The notes under the pieces: generated by a model
Told to the model about the DNA's origin: nothing
Seen by the model: the letters and a program-made list of their open reading frames with translations, nothing else
Database searches by the model: none
Program-made: the position numbers and the translations under genes
Source: Polynucleobacter yangtzensis
GTDB lineage: Bacteria > Pseudomonadota > Gammaproteobacteria > Burkholderiales > Burkholderiaceae
Length of the DNA stretch: 64,000 nt
Assembly: GCF_001595965.1 (NCBI RefSeq)
Contig: NZ_LOJI01000040.1
Span: 241,780-305,779, forward strand
Direction of reading: 5' to 3'
Part shown: one piece after another, positions 28,324 through 35,435 of the stretch
Position numbering within the stretch: the stretch's first letter is position 1
Layout: each line of letters starts with the position of its first letter

Positions 28324-28743
28324 TTAATTTGTAAAAATATGGTTAATCACTTGCAAAGACTTGGTCACTTCTGCCAACTCTTTTTCAGATAGTTTTGAAA
28401 ATGCTTTTTCTAAATGCTGAAGGTGCATTGGAAAAACTCTCTCAAATAAAGCTTGCCCCTCTTTAGTTAGACCAATCATTTGACTGCGGGCATCTTCTGG
28501 ATTTAACTTGCGCTCCAAAATTCCCTTGACCTCTAAACGCTCTAGCACACCAGTAAGAGTGCCCTTGGTTACCAAAGTCTTTTCCCCTAAATCTTTGCAT
28601 GTCATTGGTGGCTGATTACCCAATGTTGCAATCACATCAAACTGAGTCGTAGTCAATCCCATTGCTTTGACGTCGGGAGCCGAATATCTCTCAAATGATT
28701 GGTAGGCGGAAACCAGATTACGAAGGGTTGGTAAAAAGTTCAT
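28324..28743 (-). CDS. MarR family transcriptional regulator
   Basis: A 139-residue winged-helix repressor. The DNA-binding part reads LTTTQFDVIATLGNQPPMTCKDLGEKTLVTKGTLTGVLERLEVKGILERKLNPEDARSQMIGLTKEGQALFE, with the wing in the DARSQ region. One cysteine (PMTCKDLG) could respond to oxidants. It heads a leftward operon with DoxX and a flavodoxin. Two tandem near-palindromic sites directly upstream (28757-28794) are likely its own operators. Confidence 0.9.
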   Translation of the reverse strand: MNFLPTLRNLVSAYQSFERYSAPDVKAMGLTTTQFDVIATLGNQPPMTCKDLGEKTLVTKGTLTGVLERLEVKGILERKLNPEDARSQMIGLTKEGQALFERVFPMHLQHLEKAFSKLSEKELAEVTKSLQVINHIFTN

Positions 28744-28756
28744 TTGTCTTTTATAA

Positions 28757-28794
28757 AGTACTAATTAGAACTAGTTTAGTACTAATAAGAACTA
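28757..28794. promoter_or_regulatory. tandem MarR-type operator sites
   Basis: Two 17-base copies, AGTACTAATTAGAACTA at 28757-28773 and AGTACTAATAAGAACTA at 28778-28794, match at 16 of 17 positions and repeat every 21 bases, two helical turns. Each is close to the palindrome AGTWCTAATTAGWACT. The nearer site starts 14 bases upstream of the MarR start codon. Such placement suggests autorepression. Confidence 0.7.
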
Positions 28795-28813
28795 AATGCA
28801 AGAGTGAGCAATA

Positions 28814-28837
28814 AAAACCCACTTTTAAGTGGGTTTT
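28814..28837. terminator. bidirectional intrinsic terminator
   Basis: Stem AAAACCCACTT/AAGTGGGTTTT with a very short TT loop (in practice a four- to six-base loop). It lies 19 bases beyond the stop of the leftward gene at 28856 and upstream of the MarR operators. Confidence 0.75.
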
Positions 28838-28855
28838 AAGCAGAATTGAAGGATT

Positions 28856-29269
28856 TCATTTCCAGAAGAGTGAGATCTTTTGGGTTGAGTCAGCCTTTAT
28901 GGAGACGGATCGCTTTTGAGTTACACCTCCATAAACGGCAACAATCAGGTAATCGCCAGGCACTAGGTTAACTAGCATATAAGGTCCATCTGCTTGAGCA
29001 TCAAAGACTATTTGCTTTTTAGCTGCACTCATGATTTTGATGGTTGCGCCAAATATCCAGACGCCCCTGCCATTCTCAATTTGAGACATCTCCAAAAGCA
29101 ATGGCCATTGCTTAGCCTCAGCAAGAATGGCTACCGTCTCACCCTCACCAACACCGCCAGTGATATAGGAAATTCCTTGTGAGTACTGCGTCTCCGGAAT
29201 TTGCGCCAGAGACAAGGTACTCATTAAAACCAAATGGGTAGATAGGATTATTTTTAAAAGTGTTTTCAT
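28856..29269 (-). CDS. secreted protein of unknown function, carboxypeptidase-regulatory-like fold
   Basis: A 137-residue exported protein. A signal peptide covers about 1-22 (ending LSLAQIPET). The rest is beta-rich: GISYITGGVGEGETVAILAEAKQWPLLLEMSQ, then VWIFGATIKIMSAAKKQIVFDAQADGPYMLVNLVPGDYLIVAVYGG, the last part resembling a transthyretin/CarboxypepD_reg-like sheet. No catalytic motif is seen. It stands alone between two terminators. Confidence 0.6.
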   Translation of the reverse strand: MKTLLKIILSTHLVLMSTLSLAQIPETQYSQGISYITGGVGEGETVAILAEAKQWPLLLEMSQIENGRGVWIFGATIKIMSAAKKQIVFDAQADGPYMLVNLVPGDYLIVAVYGGVTQKRSVSIKADSTQKISLFWK

Positions 29270-29300
29270 ACTCCTATCCTACGCCCGATTGAGTTATAAA

Positions 29301-29325
29301 AAAAGCCCCGATAGACGGGGCTTTT
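29301..29325. terminator. intrinsic terminator after the quinone reductase gene
   Basis: A 10-bp stem AAAAGCCCCG/CGGGGCTTTT with loop ATAGA, 19 bases past the stop of the leftward gene at 29345. Confidence 0.85.
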
Positions 29326-29344
29326 GTACGTTAGACACTTAAGC

Positions 29345-30325
29345 CTATGGTGTCATCACAATTGCACCAGAAACTTTTCTACCTTCAGCAGCGCGATGTG
29401 CATCTGCTGCTTGCTCTAAAGAAAACTTAGCACCAATTTGTACTTTGACCTGCCCTTTAGCAATTGCATCAAATACTGCCTTAGCATTTTCTTTTAATAA
29501 GGCTGCAGTTGCGTTGTGAGGAAACACAGAAGGTCTTGTTAAAAACAGGCAGCCTTTCTTGTTTAAGATTTCTGGCTGAATCTCTGGAGCCGGTCCAGAT
29601 GCAGCGCCGAATAAAGCAACTGTGCCAAATGGAGCGGCACAATCCAATGAGCCCAAGAAAGTAGTCTTTGCAACAGAGTCATAAACTACATTGGCTTTTT
29701 TGCCACCAGTCGCTTTAATGACTTCCTCAACCCAATTAGGCTGTGAGTAGTCGACAACCGCATCGCAGCCCGCCTCTTTAGCGGCAGCAAACTTTGCAGG
29801 AGAGCCTACTGTACCAACAATAAAGGCGCCTAAGGCTTTCGCCCAGCCCGCCAAAATCTGACCAACGCCGCCTGCAGCTGCGTGCACAAGCACCACATCA
29901 CCAGCTTTTACTTTGTATGTTTTCTGGACAAGATATTGCGCAGTCATTGCCTTGAAGAAAACGGCTGCAGCTACTTCATCAGAAATACCATTTGGTATTG
30001 ACACCAACTTATCCGCCGCAACATTACGTGCACTTGCGTATGCACCGATACCAGCGTTCATATAAACCACGTGATCGCCAACCTTAAAGTCAGTGACACC
30101 ATCACCCACAGCTTCAACAACGCCTGCAGCTTCATGGCCAAGGCCAGTAGGCATCTCTAGAGGGTAAACACCAGAGCGCTGATAAACGTCAATGAAATTA
30201 AAACCAATCGCGGTTTGACGAATTTGCACTTCACCTTTTGCTGGTGGAGGCAGTTCTTTGTCTATTACTTTGATTACGTCTGCGCTACCTAGTTCAGTCA
30301 GACTAACAACTCGAGCTTTTGTCAC
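29345..30325 (-). CDS. NADPH:quinone oxidoreductase (zeta-crystallin/QorA type)
   Basis: A 326-residue zinc-free MDR enzyme that reduces quinones with NADPH. It has the GroES-like start with FNFIDVYQRSGVYPLEMPTGLGHEAAGVVEAVG, and the Rossmann motif AAAGGVGQILAGWAKALGA near residue 152. Catalytic zinc ligands are absent, as in QorA. The NADP region contains the VGTVGSPAKFAAAKEAGCDAVVDY loop. It has no obvious operon partner and its own terminator. Confidence 0.9.
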   Translation of the reverse strand: MTKARVVSLTELGSADVIKVIDKELPPPAKGEVQIRQTAIGFNFIDVYQRSGVYPLEMPTGLGHEAAGVVEAVGDGVTDFKVGDHVVYMNAGIGAYASARNVAADKLVSIPNGISDEVAAAVFFKAMTAQYLVQKTYKVKAGDVVLVHAAAGGVGQILAGWAKALGAFIVGTVGSPAKFAAAKEAGCDAVVDYSQPNWVEEVIKATGGKKANVVYDSVAKTTFLGSLDCAAPFGTVALFGAASGPAPEIQPEILNKKGCLFLTRPSVFPHNATAALLKENAKAVFDAIAKGQVKVQIGAKFSLEQAADAHRAAEGRKVSGAIVMTP

Positions 30326-30359
30326 GTGTCACCTTATTGTTTTTATAGAGAGAAAATAA

Positions 30360-30794
30360 TCATACAGTAAGGGCATCTTCTTCAATTACTGCCCAGGTAC
30401 TGTCACCTAACTTCTTCACCGCCATCGAATAGGTCCAACCATCTGGAATACCGCAGCTCCATTCTCTTGGACCATTCTGAATTAAGACATTGACGCTATT
30501 TCTGCTGTCGTAATAGAGGTGGTAAATTTTTCCGTGGATTGGATTAAAGCTAAATTTGGCACCATGCACCATCTCGGTAGCATCAAGCCTTGCTTGCAAG
30601 GCTTTTGCTTGCTTCATTAAGACTTCAGCTTGCTCCATAATGCGGTCGTACTCCAACTTCGCATTCTGGCGCGCTACGTTAACAGCCTTGTCTTTTTCTT
30701 CGGTGACCTTGATAGGCGCAAATACAGGGGCACCCACTTCCATTGGATATTCAATCCCTGCATGGCGCGCTGGATCGGTATCTTCGATTCTCAT
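30360..30794 (-). CDS. conserved hypothetical protein (DUF2452-like)
   Basis: A 144-residue soluble protein. Residues 35-72 form an amphipathic helix (DKAVNVARQNAKLEYDRIMEQAEVLMKQAKALQARLDATE). It is followed by FSFNPIHGKIYHLYYD, which resembles the DUF2452 core, and a beta-rich tail. No function is known. It sits between the quinone reductase and a lipoprotein gene on the same strand, with gaps of 34 and 70 bases. Confidence 0.55.
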   Translation of the reverse strand: MRIEDTDPARHAGIEYPMEVGAPVFAPIKVTEEKDKAVNVARQNAKLEYDRIMEQAEVLMKQAKALQARLDATEMVHGAKFSFNPIHGKIYHLYYDSRNSVNVLIQNGPREWSCGIPDGWTYSMAVKKLGDSTWAVIEEDALTV

Positions 30795-30864
30795 GAAATG
30801 CCCTGTATTTCTAAATTAATAAATGATGTTCGCGGAAAGTGTGACACAAATCCCATGCTTTTGC

Positions 30865-31413
30865 TTAGCGCTTGTAGAAGCTCAAGGTTACTTCGCCGAG
30901 CTCAATGCCAAACTTACTCATTTTGGCCTTATTGAGCATTACTTTAGGCGTAACTAGATACATCCAATCATTAAATTGAACGTTGTAAATAGTGCCATCA
31001 ACTGGCAAAGCAAGGGTATAAGTCCAATTTAGGGCATTGCCAGCCAATTGACCCTGCGCGTCTCCCACCACGTCATCCGCTCTACCAATGTAATTTCCCG
31101 GGGACTGCTCTGTAAGTGTCCAAATACGCTTTTGCTTAGTGCCATCAGAATATTCAAAGCTTTCATCTAGGGTGCCTACTTTTTTTCCATCAACCATTGT
31201 CCAATTTGCTTTGATTAATACCGTAAAGCGTTTCTTTACTTCACCACTGCGGTCAGTAAAGATGCCATAGGCATCGATCGTTCCAGAAAAATATTCGCTC
31301 AAATCGAGGACGGGTTTTTCATTGGCGTATTGAGAAACTTGTGGCGTTGAGCATGACACCAAAAATAGCCCAAAGAATGCTAATGTGATGATTCGGGAAA
31401 GAAGGGATTTCAT
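30865..31413 (-). CDS. DUF3833 family lipoprotein
   Basis: A 182-residue lipoprotein with lipobox LVSC21, so it should be lipidated at Cys21. The mature part reads LDLSEYFSGTIDAYGIFTDRSGEVKKRFTVLIKANW and GNALNWTYTLALPVDGTIYNVQFNDWMYLV, matching DUF3833. It starts three bases after the stop of the chalcone-isomerase-like gene and belongs to a leftward group DCC-chalcone isomerase-like-DUF3833, an arrangement often seen with photolyase or fatty-acid genes. Confidence 0.8.
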   Translation of the reverse strand: MKSLLSRIITLAFFGLFLVSCSTPQVSQYANEKPVLDLSEYFSGTIDAYGIFTDRSGEVKKRFTVLIKANWTMVDGKKVGTLDESFEYSDGTKQKRIWTLTEQSPGNYIGRADDVVGDAQGQLAGNALNWTYTLALPVDGTIYNVQFNDWMYLVTPKVMLNKAKMSKFGIELGEVTLSFYKR

Positions 31414-31416
31414 GAA

Positions 31417-31965
31417 TTAACAAGCCTCACTAAAAATGGGTGGGGGACAGGATTGTCCAAGTAACTCAGTACGCAACTTAGGAGCACTTGTTTTTGGGTC
31501 AAGCCAAATCCCAAAAAATGCTTTTGAAAATTCAGCCCCTGGTACTTGAGCGATCTGCTTGCCGTCGTGATAAAAAGTTGTCCCTTGCTTGGGGGAATAT
31601 ATTGCTGTTAAGGTTTGTCCAGACTCAACATTCGGCAAGAAAGTAGTTAACTCTCTCCCCCAAAGCACTGCCTGAGCCTCTGGCACCCCAATGCGTTTCA
31701 TCTCTTCAGCGCTACGATTGGCAATGGATGCTCCTGAAAAAGATTTTTGGTAGCGTAAATTCAACGCGAAATCGGGCGAGGAAAGTGAGCCAACCCGATA
31801 AAACGCGGCATCATACACATGGAGACCAAACCAAGTTAGTCGACCGCTACCCTGCAATTTTGCAGAACTGATATTTGGAGGTAATTCAATTGGCTCGCGA
31901 GCAAAGCCATTTGTTAAGAACACGGTCAACAAAGTCAGTACCAGAAATAATGGCATCCTCTTCAT
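31417..31965 (-). CDS. exported chalcone isomerase-like protein
   Basis: A 182-residue periplasmic protein. A signal peptide covers 1-22. The body has LQGSGRLTWFGLHVYDAAFYR and the RYQKSFSGASIANRSAEEMKRIG segment of the bacterial chalcone-isomerase-like family (PF16036-type). The plant catalytic residues are not expected in this group, whose function is unknown, possibly fatty-acid binding. It overlaps the DCC gene by four bases. Confidence 0.75.
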   Translation of the reverse strand: MKRMPLFLVLTLLTVFLTNGFAREPIELPPNISSAKLQGSGRLTWFGLHVYDAAFYRVGSLSSPDFALNLRYQKSFSGASIANRSAEEMKRIGVPEAQAVLWGRELTTFLPNVESGQTLTAIYSPKQGTTFYHDGKQIAQVPGAEFSKAFFGIWLDPKTSAPKLRTELLGQSCPPPIFSEAC

Positions 31966-32372
31966 GACGGAATCACCCCTGATTTGGATTTGACTAAACG
32001 AAGTGCGGCCGGCCCAAAAAGACTAGAGATTGCATGTCTATTTTTAGCAAAAAACATATACCCCAATTTTAGGAATGGCTGCAAAGACTTTCTTGAAAAG
32101 AACCAGGCAAGACGCGGCAAATCCGCTCGGCGATAAGCCTCAGGAAATACAGCAACGCCTTGTATTAATTTTCCGCTAGCAAATTGGCCATACATGGCTG
32201 CTAGGGCAGCCTCACATGAGACACCCAATTTTTGAGGGTCAAACCGCTCAGAATTAATGTCAACAAAGTCCAATAAGTTAGCTTGATTGCGTCCTGACAA
32301 AAAAAGAATCTCCGCCTGACATAGTGGGCAAGCGCCATCATAGAACAAAGTGAGTTTCTCTAGTTGAGTCAT
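31962..32372 (-). CDS. DCC family thiol-disulfide oxidoreductase-like protein (DUF393)
   Basis: A 136-residue cytosolic protein with LTLFYDGACPLCQAEILFLSG; the C-x2-C pair sits in the DCC motif YDGxCPxC near residues 11-18. The rest is basic and contains the family's RADLPRLAWFFSRK. Proteins of this family resemble thioredoxin folds, but no reaction is proven. It overlaps the next gene by four bases. Confidence 0.82.
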   Translation of the reverse strand: MTQLEKLTLFYDGACPLCQAEILFLSGRNQANLLDFVDINSERFDPQKLGVSCEAALAAMYGQFASGKLIQGVAVFPEAYRRADLPRLAWFFSRKSLQPFLKLGYMFFAKNRHAISSLFGPAALRLVKSKSGVIPS

Positions 32373-32433
32373 GGTTAAGCAAGTTTACGGCTTATTCAAT
32401 AAACTGGTTGGCACTAATACTATTAAGGTTGTT

Positions 32434-32808
32434 ATGCAAAATGAGATTGCACTGAATGTATTTGGAGAGCCACTGATTCCCTGCTCCTTTGATCCTCTAA
32501 CAGGGTTTTTTAGAGATGGTTGCTGCAAAACCAACGAAGAAGATGTGGGTAGTCATTTGGTATGCGCCATCGTTACAGATGCCTTTTTGCAATTTAGCCT
32601 GCAAAAGGGGAACGATCTCATTACCCCCAGACCAGAGTATCGATTCCCTGGTTTACTTGCGGGTGACCAATGGTGCTTATGTATCAATCGCTGGGTTGAG
32701 GCATTAAACGCCAATTGCGCTCCATATATCAAGCTAGAAAGTACACACATTAAGGCGCTGGAAACAGTGCCGATGAACATCCTCAAGGAATACGCGAGAG
32801 AAGTTTGA
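32434..32808 (+). CDS. DUF2237 family protein
   Basis: A 124-residue cytosolic protein. NVFGEPLIPCSFDPLTGFFRDGCC at the start and NDLITPRPEYRFPGLLAGDQWCLCINRWVEAL in the middle are the family signatures. The ATG at 32434 is chosen because AAGG lies seven bases before it; an in-frame ATG at 32371 would overlap the divergent DCC start. The stop overlaps the start of the deacetylase gene (TTGA), so the two are translationally coupled. Function unknown; several cysteines (CSFDP, DGCC, WCLC) are conserved. Confidence 0.8.
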   Translation: MQNEIALNVFGEPLIPCSFDPLTGFFRDGCCKTNEEDVGSHLVCAIVTDAFLQFSLQKGNDLITPRPEYRFPGLLAGDQWCLCINRWVEALNANCAPYIKLESTHIKALETVPMNILKEYAREV

Positions 32809-33704
32809 AGGCTTTTTATACCGACCATTTTGTATTGCCGTTACCGGCAGGGCATCGCTTCCCGATGGAGAAGTACTCACGCTTGCGAGATTTAGTGGGA
32901 TCGCAAGCAGGTATTGAGCTGGTTGAAGCGCCGTCAGTAACAGATACGCAAATTTTGTATGCTCATGATCCAAGCTACCTCATTAAAGTGATAGAGGGAA
33001 CACTTTCAGCACAAGAGCAAAGAGAAATCGGCTTTCCCTGGAGCAGTCAAATGGTTGAGCGCTCACGACGTTCAGCAGGCGCCACTGTAGCCGCAGCCAA
33101 AACGGCTATCCAAGAAGGTATCGCCGCCAATCTAGCTGGAGGCACTCATCATGCCTATCGCGATACCGGAAGTGGATTTTGTGTATTTAATGATTCCGCT
33201 ATCGCAGCACGGACTCTGCAAAAAGAAATTAACCCATCCCTAAAAGTTGCTGTGATTGATTTGGATGTTCATCAGGGAAACGGCACTGCAGCCATTTTGC
33301 AAAATGATGATTCCATCTTCACTCTATCCATTCACGGGGAAAATAATTTTCCCTTTAAGAAAGAGCAAAGTGATCTGGATGTGGGCCTGGCTGATGGCAG
33401 CAATGATGAAGTCTACTTGCACTCATTGAGTACAGCCCTTGATCAATTAGATTCACGATTTAAGGCAGATTGCCTGATTTTCTTGGCTGGCGCCGACCCA
33501 CATGAGGGCGATCGACTCGGAAGACTGAATATCAGCAAGGATGGGATGCGTCTGCGAGATGAAATGGTGTTTCAATACGCACTAGATCGGCAGCTGCCTA
33601 TTGCATTCTCAATGGCGGGCGGCTACGGCAAAGAAATTGAATCTACTGTCGATATTCATTTTCAGACTATCAAAATCGCCCTGCAATTTCAGAAACAATA
33701 TTGA
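32805..33704 (+). CDS. histone deacetylase superfamily (acetoin-utilisation-like) protein
   Basis: A 299-residue zinc hydrolase of the HDAC/AcuC/APAH group, which removes acyl groups from lysine or small amines. The active-site motifs are complete: GGTHHAYRDTGSGFCVFND (His dyad), IDLDVHQGNGTA (Asp and His zinc ligands) and LAGADPHEGDRLG (Asp ligand). It begins with TTG, overlapping the DUF2237 stop, with GAGAGAAG just upstream. The substrate is unknown; polyamine or acetylated-protein deacetylation are both possible. Confidence 0.88.
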   Translation: MKAFYTDHFVLPLPAGHRFPMEKYSRLRDLVGSQAGIELVEAPSVTDTQILYAHDPSYLIKVIEGTLSAQEQREIGFPWSSQMVERSRRSAGATVAAAKTAIQEGIAANLAGGTHHAYRDTGSGFCVFNDSAIAARTLQKEINPSLKVAVIDLDVHQGNGTAAILQNDDSIFTLSIHGENNFPFKKEQSDLDVGLADGSNDEVYLHSLSTALDQLDSRFKADCLIFLAGADPHEGDRLGRLNISKDGMRLRDEMVFQYALDRQLPIAFSMAGGYGKEIESTVDIHFQTIKIALQFQKQY

Positions 33705-33715
33705 ACTACAACCTT

Positions 33716-33750
33716 AAAGGCTCAACCCTTCTTTTTTGAAGAGCCTTTTT
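33716..33750 (+). terminator. intrinsic terminator of the deacetylase gene, overlapping the phasin 3' end
   Basis: Stem AAAGGCTC/GAGCCTTT with further T residues. The rightward stem-loop lies within the last codons of the convergent phasin gene (stop at 33722), so one sequence is both coding and terminator. Confidence 0.6.
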
Positions 33751-34273
33751 GGCTTGAAAGATTGCTGACATTCTCAACGCTCTTCTCAAAATTAGTGAAT
33801 GAGTCAGCCATTGCAGCACGAATCAATTCAAAATTCTGTAACGCGTTATTGAAAGATGTTTTAAATACGGATACATAAGCCTCGCTGCCAACTGGCGCGT
33901 TATCAGTAGCTTCATTTACAAAGTGAATGAGGTCTGCTTTAGATTCCTGAATCATTGTTTCAGCAATATCAGTCAACTCCTGATTACCACTCTTTAATAC
34001 TTGCAATAACTGATTGTGATATTGAGCAATCTCTTTAGCCGCATCCTGCAATACCTCAGCATGAACATACTCGAAAGCAGATTTAGGGTCTTGAGTCTTC
34101 ATGAGCTCAGACACCCGCTTCTGAATCATCGCAGCCAACTCTTGTGTAGCTTGCTGATTGATCTGCGTAATCGCCTGAGCACTTTCTATCGCCACACGTC
34201 CGGCGGCTCTGGTTGCATCAACAGCACTTTGTTGTCCCGGCATAGCTTTCATATCAAATGGTTTCTTGCTCAT
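33722..34273 (-). CDS. phasin family protein
   Basis: A 183-residue helical protein of the polyhydroxyalkanoate granule coat family. Long amphipathic helices cover about 22-165 (AGRVAIESAQAITQINQQATQELAAMIQKRVSEL onwards), with the phasin pattern FVNEATDNAPVGSEAYVSVFKTSFNNALQNFELIRAAMADSFTNFEKSVENV, which is nearly parallel to the second phasin at 42300. The tail is Lys/Ser-rich. No PHA synthase lies in the window. Confidence 0.85.
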   Translation of the reverse strand: MSKKPFDMKAMPGQQSAVDATRAAGRVAIESAQAITQINQQATQELAAMIQKRVSELMKTQDPKSAFEYVHAEVLQDAAKEIAQYHNQLLQVLKSGNQELTDIAETMIQESKADLIHFVNEATDNAPVGSEAYVSVFKTSFNNALQNFELIRAAMADSFTNFEKSVENVSNLSSQKGSSKKKG

Positions 34274-34399
34274 ATCAACCTTTCAGATGGGTAATGTCAG
34301 ATACCAATCTACTCCACTAAGGATGGGTTTCTATAGAGAAATACCAGTAGATGGAGCCCCCTGCAGCAAGATAGGCACCAGATATTTGAATAAACTAGC

Positions 34400-34552
34400 T
34401 TATGCAGCCCAGCGAACAGATGGGGTAAGCATGTTAATCAAACTTGCTAAATCAGCCTCAGCGAGCCTTGTCGATAAATAAGCAAAAATGCAGGCGGCCA
34501 AAATAATGAGTGCGCCCGCTACTAAGCTCCAACTTCTAATATTTGAACGCAC
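34400..34552 (-). CDS. predicted 50-residue single-helix membrane protein
   Basis: Read from the gap between phasin and DUF1345 genes. A GTG start at 34552 has a GGAGG eight bases upstream. The product opens MRSNIRSWSLVAGALIILA, a single transmembrane helix ending near residue 27, then a polar tail STRLAEADLASLINMLTPSV. No homologue is recognised. Support is the ribosome site, a clean helix and an uninterrupted frame; without homology it is only a candidate. Confidence 0.45.
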   Translation of the reverse strand: MRSNIRSWSLVAGALIILAACIFAYLSTRLAEADLASLINMLTPSVRWAA

Positions 34553-34665
34553 TTTGCGGCCCTCCACTTAATTAAGCTTGTTAGTACTGTCTATCACCAT
34601 TCAATCACAAAGAAGTGCAATCCTGGAGATGTCAGACTTTATTTTAAGTGCATACTAGTATCACT

Positions 34666-35343
34666 ATGAAAGCGACACACTGGACACAACACTGGCACCA
34701 CATCAGCGCCATATCAAGACTGATTATTGTCGCCATTGCTGGCTTTGGGGCATTTTTTCTGCTCTCCTCTGAGTCTTCCTCCACCATTAGCCTAGCCCTC
34801 TCTTGGGCGCTAGCAGGAAGTCTTTACTTGGCTCTTACCTACATCATGATGTTCTATTCAACCCAAGAAAATATCTTGTGGCTTTCAAAGAAAGAGGATG
34901 ATGGCGCTGCAATCATCCTGCTCATCATTATTTTGGCAGCAGCTGCAAGCCTGATCACTATCGTGATCATTCTCTCGGGCATTAAAACCCTTCCTATTCA
35001 TTTGGCTATTCGTCACGTTTGCCTAGTGCTAAGCACATATGCGATCTCTTGGTTATTTGTACATACAGCTTTTGCCCTGCATTACGCTCACGCCTACTAT
35101 CAAGAGTTTGAGAAAACCAAAGAAGCCCCTTTGCTATTTGCCGGCAAGCAAAGGCCTACCTATGTAGACTTTCTTTACTTTTCTATGGTAATTGGTATGA
35201 CTTGCCAGACTGCTGACGTCAACATTGCCAGCTCCAGAATCCGGTTTTTAGTCATGATCCAGGGAATGACTGCTTTTGTGTTTAACGCTTCCCTGCTTGC
35301 ACTAGCGATTAATCTTATTGCTGGTGTTGTGGCATTTACTTAA
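34666..35343 (+). CDS. DUF1345 family membrane protein
   Basis: A 225-residue inner-membrane protein with about five helices. IALYLSLTYIMMFYSTQENILWLSKKEDDGAA-type and FALHYAHAYYQ segments, and the FLYFSMVIGMTCQTADVNIASSRIRFLVMIQGMTAFVFN C-terminal half, match DUF1345. The ATG at 34666 is preferred to a GTG at 34648; neither has a good ribosome site. It converges on the amidohydrolase gene with a shared terminator. No function is established for the family. Confidence 0.78.
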   Translation: MKATHWTQHWHHISAISRLIIVAIAGFGAFFLLSSESSSTISLALSWALAGSLYLALTYIMMFYSTQENILWLSKKEDDGAAIILLIIILAAAASLITIVIILSGIKTLPIHLAIRHVCLVLSTYAISWLFVHTAFALHYAHAYYQEFEKTKEAPLLFAGKQRPTYVDFLYFSMVIGMTCQTADVNIASSRIRFLVMIQGMTAFVFNASLLALAINLIAGVVAFT

Positions 35344-35378
35344 GCTCAGTTTAGTTTTCTAAGTTGTTGTAGGCAAAT

Positions 35379-35407
35379 AAAAACACCCGCATCAGCGAGT
35401 GTCTTTA
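35379..35407. terminator. intrinsic terminator between convergent genes
   Basis: Imperfect stem AAAACACCCGC/GCGAGTGTCTTT with loop ATCA and one mismatch, between the DUF1345 and amidohydrolase genes. Confidence 0.65.
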
Positions 35408-35435
35408 TTAAATACCGACAACAATTAAGAGATAT

